From the NCBI GenBank assembly GCA_004835665.1, contig RBKR01000014.1, positions 1,240,001 through 1,304,000 on the forward strand: 64,000 nucleotides of DNA, given 5' to 3'. The notes below the pieces were generated by a model. The model worked only from the letters and a program-made list of their open reading frames with translations. It ran no database searches and was not told where the DNA came from. Source of the DNA: Phoma sp. XZ068 (taxonomy: Eukaryota; Ascomycota; Dothideomycetes; Pleosporales; Didymellaceae). The translations under genes and the position numbers were made by a program. This document shows positions 43,269 to 55,400 of the stretch, in pieces (position 1 is the first letter of the stretch; each line of letters begins with the position of its first letter).

Positions 43269-46200
43269 GCGTGTGATTTGTATTAGCATGAATATGAGCA
43301 ACAGGGAGAAGACGGGACGGGACGGGATGCGAGGTGGTGTAGACATTTTGAGTAGCACTACAAATCAGTACGGACAGGAATGAATATGATATTACCCATG
43401 CACTACTATACTACACTACAATTTACTTCTCGTTTATCTAATCTACTACTCTGTCTATCTATTTATCTCATCTCATCTCATCTCAACGTAGCATAAAAAA
43501 TAACGTGAGCCTATATACCCTTCACACACATCTTGCCCACTTAATCAGTGTATCTGCCATGTAAATCATACGCCGTACCTCCGCAGTCTACGCATTTCGT
43601 ATTCGTATTTGTGTTTGTGTTTATCTTTGCCGTTGTCGTTCTTTAACCGTATTCTCGCGAGACAGTAGAAGAGAACGCGGGAGAGGAGGTATATTAGACG
43701 TGATGTGTGGTGTGGTGCAAGTCAGTCATGTCAAGGCTAAGACTCACACTTACACTTGTAAATGTACTAACACGCATAGTCTAGACTGGTTTTATACATG
43801 TATGTGTGTTGCTAAGTGGGTTTGTGGGGTGGGATAGGTATAGCGGTGCTGTTTTGGGATGTGTGTTCTATATCCTGTAGTCTAAAGCCCTAGACAACTA
43901 ATAATAGTAGGGTATACTTATATACAGCCCAGTTCAAAGAAGGAAAGGAAGGCAAGGAAAGTATAGTTAAGTATAGTCTAGACAAGATGAGAGTAGTAGT
44001 AAGGCGAAGTCAAGTAAACTAAGTAAATGTTAAGGAAAGAACTAGTATCTTACTTTAGCTACTGTGGCGTGTCCTCAATTTAGTAGTCAAGGTAGAACTT
44101 ATACTTGCACTTACGGTTGTTCTGCAGAGCGAGCGACCAAGTAAACAAACAGCTTTTAAGTAGGAATTACACAATGGAAAAATAAAAATTAAGAAAGGAA
44201 AGGGAAATTAATTCAAGTCTATGAATTCTCGAATCTAGGCGTTTCGAGAGGCAGTGCGAGACAAGGGCACTGTAGAAGGCTGCAGGCGTGGAATACACTA
44301 CCGGTGGGTGGGTATGTGAGCGTATTTGAATGATTACTGGCTTTAGAGCCGAGGGGCCCTTATTTCTATTACAAAACTATATATTCTACAGTCCCTTGTT
44401 TAAGCTTACCACTGCTGCTCAAACAATTCAACAAGCACCATCAAGAAGGATGTACCGTATGGTTTAACATATCCTATGTCAATACTAGACTTTAACAACA
44501 CTAAATCCAAGGTAAGAGTACTAGATTCTTACCAGTGTTGTATTAAGTCCAGGCAGGATTAGGAATGTGGTTACTTATAAATCAAACTGCGGAACGCGCA
44601 ATCATGATACCCAGACGAGGAAGTAGCGTTTCACGCAGGAAGAGATGGATTAAAGCTGTGTAGAAAAGTGGAACGGCTGGAAATAGGGTGTGCTAGAAGG
44701 GAAGAGGGATCGCAAGGGAAGTCTGGTGACGTTTTGAGATGAGATAAGGTGGGAGAAGGTGTGGATTTGTATGCTTGCTGGTATTAACAAGGGAAAGAGG
44801 GAGGGAGAAAGACGACCCCGTCCTGCTGCAAAGGCAGAGCCGGTCCACGACTTATGGTTGAAACAAGCGGGCACCGTCGAGTAGGATGTGCTGCGTTGTG
44901 GTATGTGACATTTCGGGCTCTTGACCGAATGTGCAACAATGCAGTTCTAAGTGTCAGGACACCGTGGCTGCTGCTTGGTATTTACTTGGGATCAGGCGTA
45001 AGTACGCATATATACACGTTGATATTTACTTCCTAGCTTCGATTGAGACATACGCGCGACATCTGTATAGTAACCTAATATTTGACTAGGCGCAGGTGGA
45101 CAACTGCTTTTAACTTAAGAATCTTCGATTTGGAATATTTAGGCGGGAATAGGAGGAGATTGGGTGAGCATTAGCAACATAGAGGAGATGAACTTAGGTA
45201 GGGTACAAATGTATTCTTGATCGACTGCGAGATATAGAAAAGCAGAGACCAAAAGCCTGGTTTGAAGTTCGTTAGGCATTAAATAACGCCTGTTAAACAC
45301 TTAAACTTGACATTGGCGAGCATCGCAAGCAGGCTCGCGTGCCGTCTAGTATGTGGTACCCTGCCTGATATTCCGGATTTCTGCCAGGCCAATAGCTAAG
45401 TGCGACAATGTAGATGCAGATATAGTACCGGAAGTCGAGCCAAATCAAGGGCTGGGGGTTGTCTGCCAGAGTAATGGTTCTTGCTTGGCTTTAGGTCTAG
45501 ATAGGCGTAGATTCAAGTACATATAAGTTTAGTCTGGGAAACTCGCACGCTCGGTTGCTAGGCTGAGAAGCGCGTTCAAAGGGAAGTAGGAATATAGACG
45601 ATGAAGGAAAAAAAGGCTGGATTAGGAAATTCTCGATCTAACGGTTTCAAGTGTGAATGGGAGGACCGGGGAATGCTAAGTGGCGTTGCGGAGATACGAT
45701 GGGACGAAGTGTAAATACATGGGAATCAGCAAATTCATTGCGCTGAGAAAAAGACGAAAGAGAAACAGCTTGTAATGATAAGCATTTCTTACGCCCAGTC
45801 CAACGCTTGACACTTAAGCTTGGTACTAGTGGACGTCGTCAGTAGGGCCAATTCCCATTTGGTATACGGTACTGTGTCCTGGCATGAGACCTGAATATCT
45901 GAATACGACAACGGGGTACGGTAACGTCAAGCCAAGTCAAGTCACAAGGGAGGGATGGGATCTTGCCTGTCGTTGTCGTTCTTGCTTGGGTCTTGCTTAG
46001 GCTTGAACCTGGGTATGTGCATGTACGTATATACATACCCAGGTGGCTGTTCGTGATATTGATAATAACATATTTGCTGGACAGGGAAACGAGCTTCTAG
46101 GCCGACGGACGCATTTAACGCGGGGAAATGGAAGTAGATAGGTTGAACAAAGCTTAAAGCCTTTCACGCTAAGAGTTTTCGACTTTAGGGGTGTTGAGCG

Positions 46201-46474
46201 GGAATGAGACAGAACGGGGGCAGGTTGGGCGGCGTAGTGGAGCTGAGGCGAGGAAAAAGTGGATATTTGTTGGGTTGAGAGAGAGAGAGAGTGAGAGACG
46301 TGAGGGAAATTTCCTAGTGTACTTATGGGATGCAATGGTTAAGTGACAAGAATCCGCGTGTACCGACCCGCGGAGCGAAGGTGCTCCACAATGTTGTTGT
46401 ATACACATCTTTGATAGTCCCAGTTTCTTAAGATGCAATAGCTGATATCCCAGGATGGAGGTGGGCGAGCCTAC
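43269..46474. other. 3.2-kb gene-poor, A/T-richer region with possible degenerate repeats
   Basis: No frame here has coding character. Patches near 44.16, 44.62, 45.59 and 46.12 kb share the word GGAAGTAG or AAGTAG, purine-rich runs and a loosely similar TCTCGA-CTA-G-TTTC block, hinting at four decayed copies of one element. Runs of TATAGT/CTAGAC words occur near 43.9 kb. No terminal repeats or transposase remnants are clear. Confidence 0.35.
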
Positions 46475-46757
46475 CTAGTATTGTTCCACCTCCAAATTCA
46501 TGTTTTCCTGGGGTGACAGTGCGTAAGTGTTCTTGAACCACAAGATGATGACGTTCCTTCTGATGATCATCTGCCTCTGGTTGGTGAGCATGGCGGTCCC
46601 TGAACACACTTCCAGCAATAGGACACTGGCTCCTTCCTTTAGTGCGTCAGGGTCTGCACCAGCATCAAATATCATCTTCGTAGTCTTAGCGAATCCGTGA
46701 TACAAAGCCGATATCAGCAAAGCGATGCCGGTGGGATTCGTGAGGTTTTGGGGACGC
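46475..46757 (-). pseudogene. Ankyrin-repeat fragment (relic)
   Basis: The minus-strand frame reads NPTGIALLISALYHGFAKTT, then KMIFDAGADPDALKEGAS, which fits one ankyrin repeat (TxLxxAxxxGHxxxVxxLLxxGADxxA). After it the sequence loses the pattern (ILWFKNTYALSPQ) and stops at 46475. A plausible acceptor (CTATGCAG) precedes it, but no second repeat is found upstream. It is probably the remains of a larger ankyrin gene in this decayed region. Confidence 0.35.
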
Positions 46758-47342
46758 CTGCATAGTTCAACAGTAGAAAAATGGTAGCAGAGTAGACAAC
46801 AGTTAGTATTGGCTCCTCTCCTCAGTGGGGATGCAGTGCTGCACTTGGTTTACCTGCGTCAAGCCTTCGCATTTCTTGTATCTCGCTATAGTGTTTTGCA
46901 TTATCAATATAATCGCCCACATGTAACTGTCTAGGATGCGACATCTAAATACAGTTCTATGTGATTTCTATGTGATCGCATCGTGAAAGGTTGCTCTTCA
47001 ATACAGACACGATGGTATATGCGCGTAAAGGTGTATTTCTGAATAAGCAGGAGTACGTTCCGCTTAGAAGCGGATACGAAGATCCAATGCCATTCCGCGA
47101 AAACGGCTATCTCGATTCGATTCAATCGATGTAGCTGCGAGCATTTACTTTCCCCAAATGTCAAGTCGTTAAGTCGTAAAATCGTGTACGTTTGTCCTCA
47201 TGTTTGCCTCCTCATGTTCAAACTCCGGAGATCGTCGCTCCTTATGTTCACGCTCCTGTTACTTCACTCCTTGTGTTCGCCGTTCCTCATATCGTCACTC
47301 CTCGTGTTTGCCGCTCCATGCTGCTCTCACGTGTGTTCGCAC
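46758..47342. other. Spacer with short degenerate tandem repeats
   Basis: No gene is supported. From about 47190 to 47335 the plus strand contains six or seven imperfect units of about 15-16 nt of the type CTCCTYRTGTTCGCC (for example at 47250, 47270 and 47305). This array ends right where the AnmK-like gene's stop codon lies. Confidence 0.4.
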
Positions 47343-48975
47343 CTACTGGATATCCATTTCCTGCACCGCCACCTCCAGGCCATCCACCATCCGCACTTCC
47401 GCCGCAAACTGTGTCCCCTGCCCCCTGCTGAAGTCTCGCACATAGCCTACCAGCTCGTTCCACCACTGGCCCGGCACAACACGCGCCCGGACTGCATCAG
47501 CATTCGAATGCGTCGAGTTTGGATGCGTCGAGTTTGGATACGTCGAGTTTGGATGCGTCGAGTTTGGATACGTCGAGTTTGGATGCGTCGAGTTTGGATG
47601 CGTCGAGTTTGGATACGTCGAGTTTGGATGCGTCGAGTTTGGATGCGTCGAGTTTGGATGCGTCGAGTTTGGATGCGTCGAGTTTAGATGCGTCGAGTTT
47701 GGATGTGTCGAGTTCGTATCGGGCTGCATCGCGTGGCGCAGCACCGCTTCGAACGCGAGATGCGCATAGCAAAGCGCTTCGTGGGCGTCACCGGGGATGC
47801 CGATGTCGTGCAGCGGTTTTGTAATGAAGCTCTCGGGAAGCTCGGCTTCGAGGTAGTCGATGATATTTGCGTTTCGAGTGCTGGGTCCGCAGATGAAGAG
47901 CTCGTCGACAGTCCAGCCGGGGAAAAAGAGCCTAAGAAGGCGGTGGTACTGATTGAGGATATTCTGGGCGGTGACGCGTGTGAGTGTTGCGATGGTGTCT
48001 GCTTCGGACATGCTCGCGTAAAGACAGTCGTCGATGAGCTGTTGGGCTTCGTGGTCGCCGAACATCTCAGTGGCTATCTTCATCGGGGGTGGATGTCGGA
48101 GGTAGTCGTGTGAGTCGAGGAAGCGGTCTACGATGTTTTGGTTGACTTTGCCCCTGGAACCGATTGTACCATCGTCATCATGAGACTTGTCGTTGGATGT
48201 GCAATAGCGCATGGCATAGTCGATCAGGAGACTGCCGGGCCCAACGTCGCGAGATAGTGGTGCGCGAGCGCCATCATCGTTATGTGGAGGTATAAAACTG
48301 AGGTTTGCGAGCTCGTCAATGTTGAGACAAACACGGAATTTGCTCGCGTGCCGTAAGAAGACGCGGTCGGCGTAGATGGTCGGGTGTACGTGGGGTCGAG
48401 CGACTGCACTCTCAATTGTGAAGTCAAAGACGGTACTGATGCCAGTCCCGCCAGCGACGATCGTATTCCAGTGGAGGGGGTGCACTCGCGCGCTGTCACG
48501 GCTCGTCTGTGCATATAAGAGTTTCAGGGCCTTGCTGTGAGTGCACACAAGGTCGATGGAAGAAGTGTTGAGGGCATGTTTGCGGCAGAACGTCTTGATA
48601 CCACCATCAAAAAGTTGGCCTAACAAGCCGTCGAGGTCTGGTGCTGGATTAGATCTGCGGCGGCCGGGACGAAGGTAGCTGACGATAGGATCTCTCACTA
48701 ATGAGGGAACCGGTATCTGGTCGAACTGTACATGTAGTAGGTGAGCTACAGGGGACAAAAACTAGGCATGCACTGACCTTTTGCAGCCTAACGTGCAGCG
48801 GTGCGGATGGAACTTTCTGACTGAACTGAACTAACGCGCAATCGAGATAACTCAGCCCTGTGCCAGTGCACACACCCAGGACGGTGATGTCAAGACTATC
48901 CCTGTTGAGTTCTCCCGTCCTCTTTCGGCTTGGAGATATACCTCTAACATCCATTGCTGAGTCTTTACGTCGCAT
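47343..48975 (-). CDS. Anhydro-N-acetylmuramic acid kinase-like protein (AnmK/UPF0075 family)
   Basis: Exons on the minus strand are 48975-48778 and 48725-47343 (52-nt phase-0 intron); 526 aa from Met 48975, or 519 aa from Met 48954. In bacteria AnmK phosphorylates a cell-wall sugar; fungi have homologues of unclear substrate. Family blocks are LDITVLGVCTGTGLSYLDCA, FDQIPVPSLV, VDRFLDSHDYL, TEMFGDHEAQQL, TLTRVTAQNI and DELFICG. The nucleotide-loop consensus SGTSxDGID is changed to TGTGLSYLD. The region of the catalytic Asp reads DFTIESAVARPHVHP, without the usual D-x-A-x-GGQGAP. A 70-residue NSTHP repeat is inserted near the C-terminus. Loss of kinase activity is inferred. The gene is intact with no stops. 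Confidence 0.82.
47506..47715 (-). repeat. 15-bp coding minisatellite, 14 copies (NSTHP)
   Basis: Fourteen head-to-tail units with plus-strand consensus GGATGCGTCGAGTTT vary at a few fixed positions (G/A in GGATGC versus GGATAC, giving His or Tyr). In the gene's frame each unit encodes Asn-Ser-Thr-His/Tyr-Pro. As the unit is a multiple of three, copy-number change keeps the frame. The near identity of the units points to recent expansion. Confidence 0.95.
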
Positions 48976-50571
48976 AGTGAAATGAATAGCTTCAATTACC
49001 TGAGCTGAGTAGGCACTTCAAGTGCATGAGGAGAAGTCATGGATAGAGGCCAAAGTCGCAGATCAAGTCACTCATATAGTCTTCTCGGAACGATATGGCG
49101 TAGGATGATCAGCCAGATACGTACTGATCAAGCGGTACGTAGACAAAGCGTAGGGGTATTTCAAGGTATGCGGCGCATGGTCCGTTTTGCTCACCCCTCC
49201 GGCATACTGGAGGATCACTTCGGCTCGAAACGAATTCCGCAAATAGGTTTGGTCCCCAACCAGCCCGCGGCGCGACGTAAATGACGTCCCAGACTAAACA
49301 CCGACTTTAAACTCGTTCCTCACGCACAGGTCCATTTAGGTGGACTGAAAATCAATTCATAGGTCCTCTCCAAGATTTTCGTCCAGCCGAAGCCCCCTCG
49401 ACCCGTCTGACCGTTCGGCTGCGAGCAGCACGTACGCTGGGAAGGCGTTGATCAGGAGCATCAAGAACAACTACAGAAACTCGGTCAAGTCATGGCGCCT
49501 GCCGGGTCTGTCAGCTCGGAAAGCTACATGGTGGATAGTGTTGGACCTCAGGAGAATGCGTCAGGCTTAGTGGACAGGCGTTGCGAGTGAGTCCTTTCAT
49601 GCAGTCCCACCCTGCTAACACATGCAATCAGGCATTGTGAATACTCGAATCGAACTTGAATGGCGGAGGCCTGCACATCTACGGAGCAAAACATGAGCGT
49701 TCGAGGTGTGTGGTGTTACGCGTGTCGCGTGATAGGGCCAAATGGACTCTAAACTCCAAGCACGGCGAGCCGAGACTACCAAAGAGGACGTTGAAACTGC
49801 CTAGGCGCCATAGCAGCCGCAGGGGCCAGTTACTATAGTATCTGGATTCTTCCCAGAGGTGGCAATCGCGTTCGGTGAAGAATGCCGACCAGTCCTTCAC
49901 GGGCGCCACGACTCGAAGCGAATGCGTACCCAAGAGCTAGTCACGACCGCCGCTAGCGAATACACAAGGATCAGAATTTGGACAAATGTGGTCAAAGCGG
50001 CTGATTTTCAGTCTGCTGGTGTACACGTCCTTCACGGAGCTCTTCTCCGCCAGGAACGCGTGCCACCCGCAGACCAGCTTGCATACTTTAGCTGGGTGGC
50101 TGTGGCGACCGGACGGACTGAACACCACTTAAAACGAGGCCGAGGTCGGCAGAAAACCAGCTCGACGAGGTAGCGGGAAAATTGCCCGAGGTTGTGCAGA
50201 TGTTCTGTGGATCGCGATCACGGCACATGCGCAACTCTCAGGCAGCACCGAACCACAATACTTGATGCATGTGTTATCTGCGAAAACTCAAAGGTGGCGA
50301 GTGATGTACAGGGGCCTTGTAAGCCAATGGAGAAAGGTTACGGAATGGTAATGAGCCACCAAAATGACGTGGCTTCAGTTGTAATGCCTGGTGATGCGCT
50401 GGACTATGGTTCGCTTCTAACATGCGAGCCAATAACGGCTCTTACCGATTTCTCCCATGTGAGGCAGTATCGTGTTTTATGGACGAAAAGCGTGGAGAGA
50501 ATTTCAGATTCGGGGTTTCGATATTGGAACTACGCTGCGGAAAGATGCTCAGAAACAAGGAAGTCAAGGGA
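48976..50571. other. 1.6-kb gene-free region
   Basis: Short frames on both strands lack codon bias. This region holds the upstream side of the AnmK-like gene and the 3' side of the zinc-cluster gene. No repeats or RNA genes were recognised. Confidence 0.35.
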
Positions 50572-52437
50572 TCAAGCAAGGGTTATACCCCATTCTGCCC
50601 TGAGAGAAATGATAATCCAGGCAGTCGGCCACACGTGTGTGGCCTCAAAATCCTCGAGAAGCTGAACCACTTCGTCTTGTTCCCGCATGTCTGTTACGAG
50701 GGGACCCCAGACAAAAATGGTGTGGCATAGGGTGATCGACAGCTGCACTGTCTCAGGTGTGCTGCGACATGCACCACATATTGCGCGTGCATGCTCCAAG
50801 ATCTGACGCTGATATGATTAGTGGGAAAACCCCCAACCCCATACTAGAGCAACTCACGTCTGTACTTGATAGATTTCCAGCACCACGGATGGCGAATCGT
50901 GGTCCGGGTTTGAAGCTATGAAGCATGATGCAGGAAAAATGGTACAAACCAAATGCCACAGCTGTAGTATGCAATTAGCATAATCCTTTCGCGGTAAAAA
51001 CAACAACAACGCGTACCGTGCCAGTCAGCTGTGAACCATATTTGTGGAAAGCAGCTGTCTTCAACTTCACTAGCCTCCCCATGCCAGATGGCATCAAATG
51101 CTTCGGGTCGCTCCTTGGCCCAAATTTGAACAAGATCCCAGAGCTCCTGCCAACGAGCGAGTTTGTTGTTGCGCTCGCTCGCGTAATGTGTATCGAAACA
51201 AAAATTGACTATTAGTGCTGTGTTCCATGTCATTTGGTTAGCCCAGGCAGTTTCAAGCCTCAAGCGCGCTAAAGGATGTGAGTCTTGCATGGAACCTGGT
51301 GTCGGGTGTAGTTGTAAGGAAAAGTCTACATCAGGTGGCTGTTGATTGATGGTAGCTGTATACAGACACTGACGGACATAGACCCAGAATGCGGCTTCAC
51401 GAAGAGTGGGCGCTGAGGGATCTACATAGTGGTTGCCTTGGGAAGCGCGCAGTATTGCAGATGACCCTACTAGGTGCTGCCCAGCATCCGAGCCTGTGGT
51501 GGAAGGTACTGCGAATATCAGCAAACACGTCCTCATGTGCGATGTATAACCCACCATTGAGCTGCTCATAGAATCTCAGTATAACGATGGCGCACAGTAA
51601 CATTTCATCATGACTCGCACTTGGCTCATTCAGCCGGTCGATAAGCAGAGCGATGCAACGTTGATATGCAGCATCGGCTATGGCATCTTCCCTGCGGTGA
51701 CGAGCCGCAAATGATAAGACCGCATGGCAGAGAACAGGACAGTATTTGACTTTCTCTGGAACTCCTAGGGTGAATTGACGGGTTGCGTCCGTGCAATCGA
51801 GCCAACGGCCAAGATGTTGCAAGTAGTAGTGCACCAGCTGTGCCTCCCTCTGGGTGAGAGGAACAGCTTCTTGTGAATACGGTCGAGTTCCGTCGGGCAA
51901 CGGTTGCTGCAGCAAACTTGCTACAGAAATGCTGCTCTGGTTTTGAAGTCTTGAAATAGGAAACGGTGAGCCCGGTGAATGTATACCAATTGAATCGTTT
52001 GGCGAAGTATTACTTTTTGATCGTGACGCGCTGTCCGAGGTTCCTCCGGACCGATCGTTTCTCCGAGTTTCGTTACTCGGTGAAATGCTCCGGCTAGCCT
52101 GGCTTCCCTCGTCATCAGTGCCATCAACTTCCATACCTTCGTCTTGCTCGCTGTCAACAGTAGCAGCTTTACTTGACATTGCATCGGAGGGCTGATAATC
52201 CTTGAACTTGGTGTGAGGCGCCTCCCACTGACACGGACGGTTCTTCTTGCTACAAGCCCTACACACAGGATGCGTTTCGTCGCCTGGATCAGGTCAGATA
52301 GATCGCTATTTAGGAGTATGCAGCTTACATTTGACACGACGAGCTCGACACGTCAGACTAAGTTGCGGTTGTCAGCCTTGTCGTCTGGGGGTTGGACAAT
52401 TCACTGACCACCCGCTTCTGGAGCGGTATTTGCCCAT
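50572..52437 (-). CDS. Zn2Cys6 transcription factor with fungal-specific middle domain
   Basis: Six exons on the minus strand: 52437-52409, 52357-52329, 52283-51555, 51508-51017, 50961-50858 and 50808-50572; all phases close to 539 aa. The first two exons are only 29 nt each. Spliced together they build the binuclear cluster: Cys at 10, 13, 20, 27, 30 and 37 (C-x2-C-x6-C-x6-C-x2-C-x6-C). A Ser/Asp-rich linker follows, then the regulator domain: LVHYYLQHLGRWLDCTD, CHAVLSFAARHR, ILRFYEQLNVP, REAAFWVYVRQCLYTA, FTADWHAVAFGLYHF and, at the end, TWAIIISLRAEWG-like PTAWIIISLRAEWG. It is nuclear and DNA-binding; the targets are unknown. It stands alone, with no biosynthetic cluster within 4 kb. Confidence 0.9.
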
Positions 52438-55400
52438 ACTCCAGCTGCTCAAACTCAATATCGAACGTCGAATCGAATCTGGTTATAGAGATGTGTGCTC
52501 TTGCATACATACGCACTGCACCGAGGATCGCAATGGTCTATCGTTTCGAAAATGCAGCTATTTTCGACCATGTACTAGGACAGACTCGCGTGCGTCATGT
52601 CACAAGGGTTGTCCTTTTCGTCTAAGGATGAATGCTGACCTAAGACTCGCCAAGTTCTTCCCGATGCGTGAATATATTTGAGTCGTGCGTGTCGAGTTGC
52701 ATAGGTGCAGCCAGACGACAGATGTAGGCTCGTGGCAAAAACAAGACTACGCCCCTCAGTCGAAGCCCCATTCGCCGACCACCCTTAAACACGTTATTGT
52801 CCATGCAGCATCAGAAAGGCCGACGTCGCAGTTTGGTCATCCGCTGCGCTCAAGTATGCAGGTGGAAATGTAGCAGCAAATACTGCTGAGCCATTCCGCG
52901 ATCTCTTGATGATGAAGAATCATCATGACGCTTGGAAGCATCGAGGTAGCTCTAGAGATATAGTGCGCATCTCCGCCCCAAATTTGAAGGAATAGCTGGA
53001 GCAGTTGGCCCACATAATGTACCACTTGGGCACCAACACATTCAATAGAAAGTGCGCTCGGCACGAGTGGCCGAGCTGGACTGTGATTCGCCTAGGGAAT
53101 AATGCCCTCAGTCATATGGTTGGCCAAGGCTATGAAACGCAGCTTGTAGCTATCCCGTTGTGCGGAGAAAGCCTGGCCACGTCTTGGGAAGATAATGGAT
53201 CTGGCTGGAATCCTTACGGTGCGGTCGCTTGGACTCAGACTTGCGCATTGCTGAAGAGCTCTCCCATTACCATATCGTTGAGTGTAGCCCATGAATAACT
53301 CGTAACGACTGCAGGAACATCAAAAATAAGCTGGGTGGTCGTGTGATGATGTCCTTTAGTCTGATCACCAGGCTGTTTCGTGGCAGTTAAATATGGCATA
53401 AACACAGAGTTGTAGTCTCGAGCAGAGCTTGTTCTCGAACCCATGAAAAGGAGTACTTTTGGGTGCCAGATTTTGTGGGCCGATTTTTGGTTGTCGAAGC
53501 TCTTATGTCTTGCAAAGGAAATTCGTAACGAAGTGTGTGGACCCTCCTTCCACAGCCCAACTCTTGCAACTTCCGTCCAACTCCTGACTCGATGCTAACA
53601 CTTCTCTTTCTCGACACCCGCCGTGCATTGCTGCGTTTGACTGCCTACTGGGGGATATTCAGAGAGGCTCCTGGGGTACTGAACATCGTTTGTAGGAGTA
53701 GAGCTCGCCTACACGAAGGCGACTCTGCCTAAGTGGTAGTGCTCAGACCGATCGAACAACACCTTTAGCCCACGTCTTCACATTGTCTCCCGAGAGCCCA
53801 CTATCAGCCACGATGTCAGTGTATGCTCACTGCCACCGAGCTAAGAACATCGCGTATAGCGTTGCAAGTTCGTTCACAACATACACCGACCACGCTGCAA
53901 TCACCGAGAAGCGCGGCGCGCTGGGAAACAACTACGCCGGGAATATGGGGTTCTGATTTGAGCTCCCACATAGTTTCAAACTATCATTGTTTGGAGATGC
54001 AGTCCGTACCCTTGACCTCATGGCGCGCCATGAGGACATCGATCTCGCTCCTGCGAGAACGGAGCAATTCCTGGGCGAGATGCTGCGCACAGCAATCGCC
54101 AGCTCGTAGGCCCAACGCACGAAGGAGATTCGGTCTAGTTTCGAGACGAACCGGGCGAACCGGAGTCAGGGCTGCAACTACCAGAAACAGTATTACAGTG
54201 TACCGGACTGGTGAGCTGGGGTTACAACGCAGACGGTTCCTGCTGCCAAACACAAGTCAAGAATAGTATGGGTCTCTGCTAAAGCGTCATGCCAAAGTGT
54301 GCAGCAAGTCGTCCACACTGACGGTGACAGACCTTGGTCTCCGCGGAAAGGGTTGTTGTGTCCCACAAATCCATGGTAGGTCGGTCTTGTAAGACTCGCC
54401 ACCCTAGGTCAAGCACGCTTAGCAAGGATGAAAATCCAAGCTTGAGAGCATGGAGAGCGCGATGAGTATGACCATAGCGACACAGACGAGCGGCGACGGT
54501 AAGGTACGGTCGTAAAATGCACTGGCCGAGATGCAAATATGTCAGTCAGTGGTAAGGGCGAAGCGATATATAGGGCAGAGGTCAAGTTTTAGTTGACGCT
54601 AATGCCTGTGGTTAATGCAGAACAGGACCACAGCCACGGTTGTACTTTCCACATCGTCCGCGCCAATGAAGATTCGCATCTACGTCAGACCCTTCGCGTG
54701 TTGCCACCTGCTCTCGAACAGCTCCATCTTCCCAGCCAGTATTAGCAGCATGCATAGGTCTGGTCTGCAGACAATTATAAAACGACAGAGTAGCCTGTGG
54801 AGTAAATACAGGTGAAAGGTAGGATATGGGGACTCGCGCGTTGTGGTGGCAAGATGATACGACAGCACGCGCCCCAGCGGAAGAATGAAAGCCATTCTCT
54901 TCGCAAAAGACCGCAATGTTATTATCGCTACTGTAGCAACCTACAATTCAATCTGGAGCGGCGAAATGTGAGTTTGCTCCAAAGGCTGAAGTGAGAATGA
55001 TCTGCCCTATCGTTGGTTTCACACCCAATTCTTCAACCCCAAGCGAGGTTTGCGCGCACGGGCACAAAATCTTCGGTGGACAAGCCATGGGTCCGACTGG
55101 ACCGAACTATGTGCATTCTTCACAACCTGAAACAAAGCCAGGATTGTCGATGCCACTCGGGCGGCAGTGAGCGGAAGGCTTCACGGTGGTATTCACTCAC
55201 TACCCAGAGTGATGGGTGGCCGTGCAGACATGTGCTGGGGCTTGAACTGCTCAGCAGTATGCGTCGCTCTATGTGCCACCATTTTGGCATAGCTGGATCG
55301 GCGATTTAGTGCTTCCCCACGCCACACTACTATTCCCTGAGCAGCGCAGTGCAATCGGCTCACTGACCGCCGAAACGATGATACACTTCACACACGGCAT

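Noticed and set aside
47184..47687. 167-codon plus-strand frame rich in Arg-Arg-Val-Trp repeats
   Set aside because: It is the reverse complement of the NSTHP minisatellite plus flanking simple repeat; all frames of a 15-bp unit without stops stay open, and the minus frame belongs to a recognisable protein.
54000..54250. Possible protein remnant (LDLMARHEDIDL...)
   Set aside because: Interrupted by a stop, no codon bias and no recognised family; too weak to call a pseudogene.
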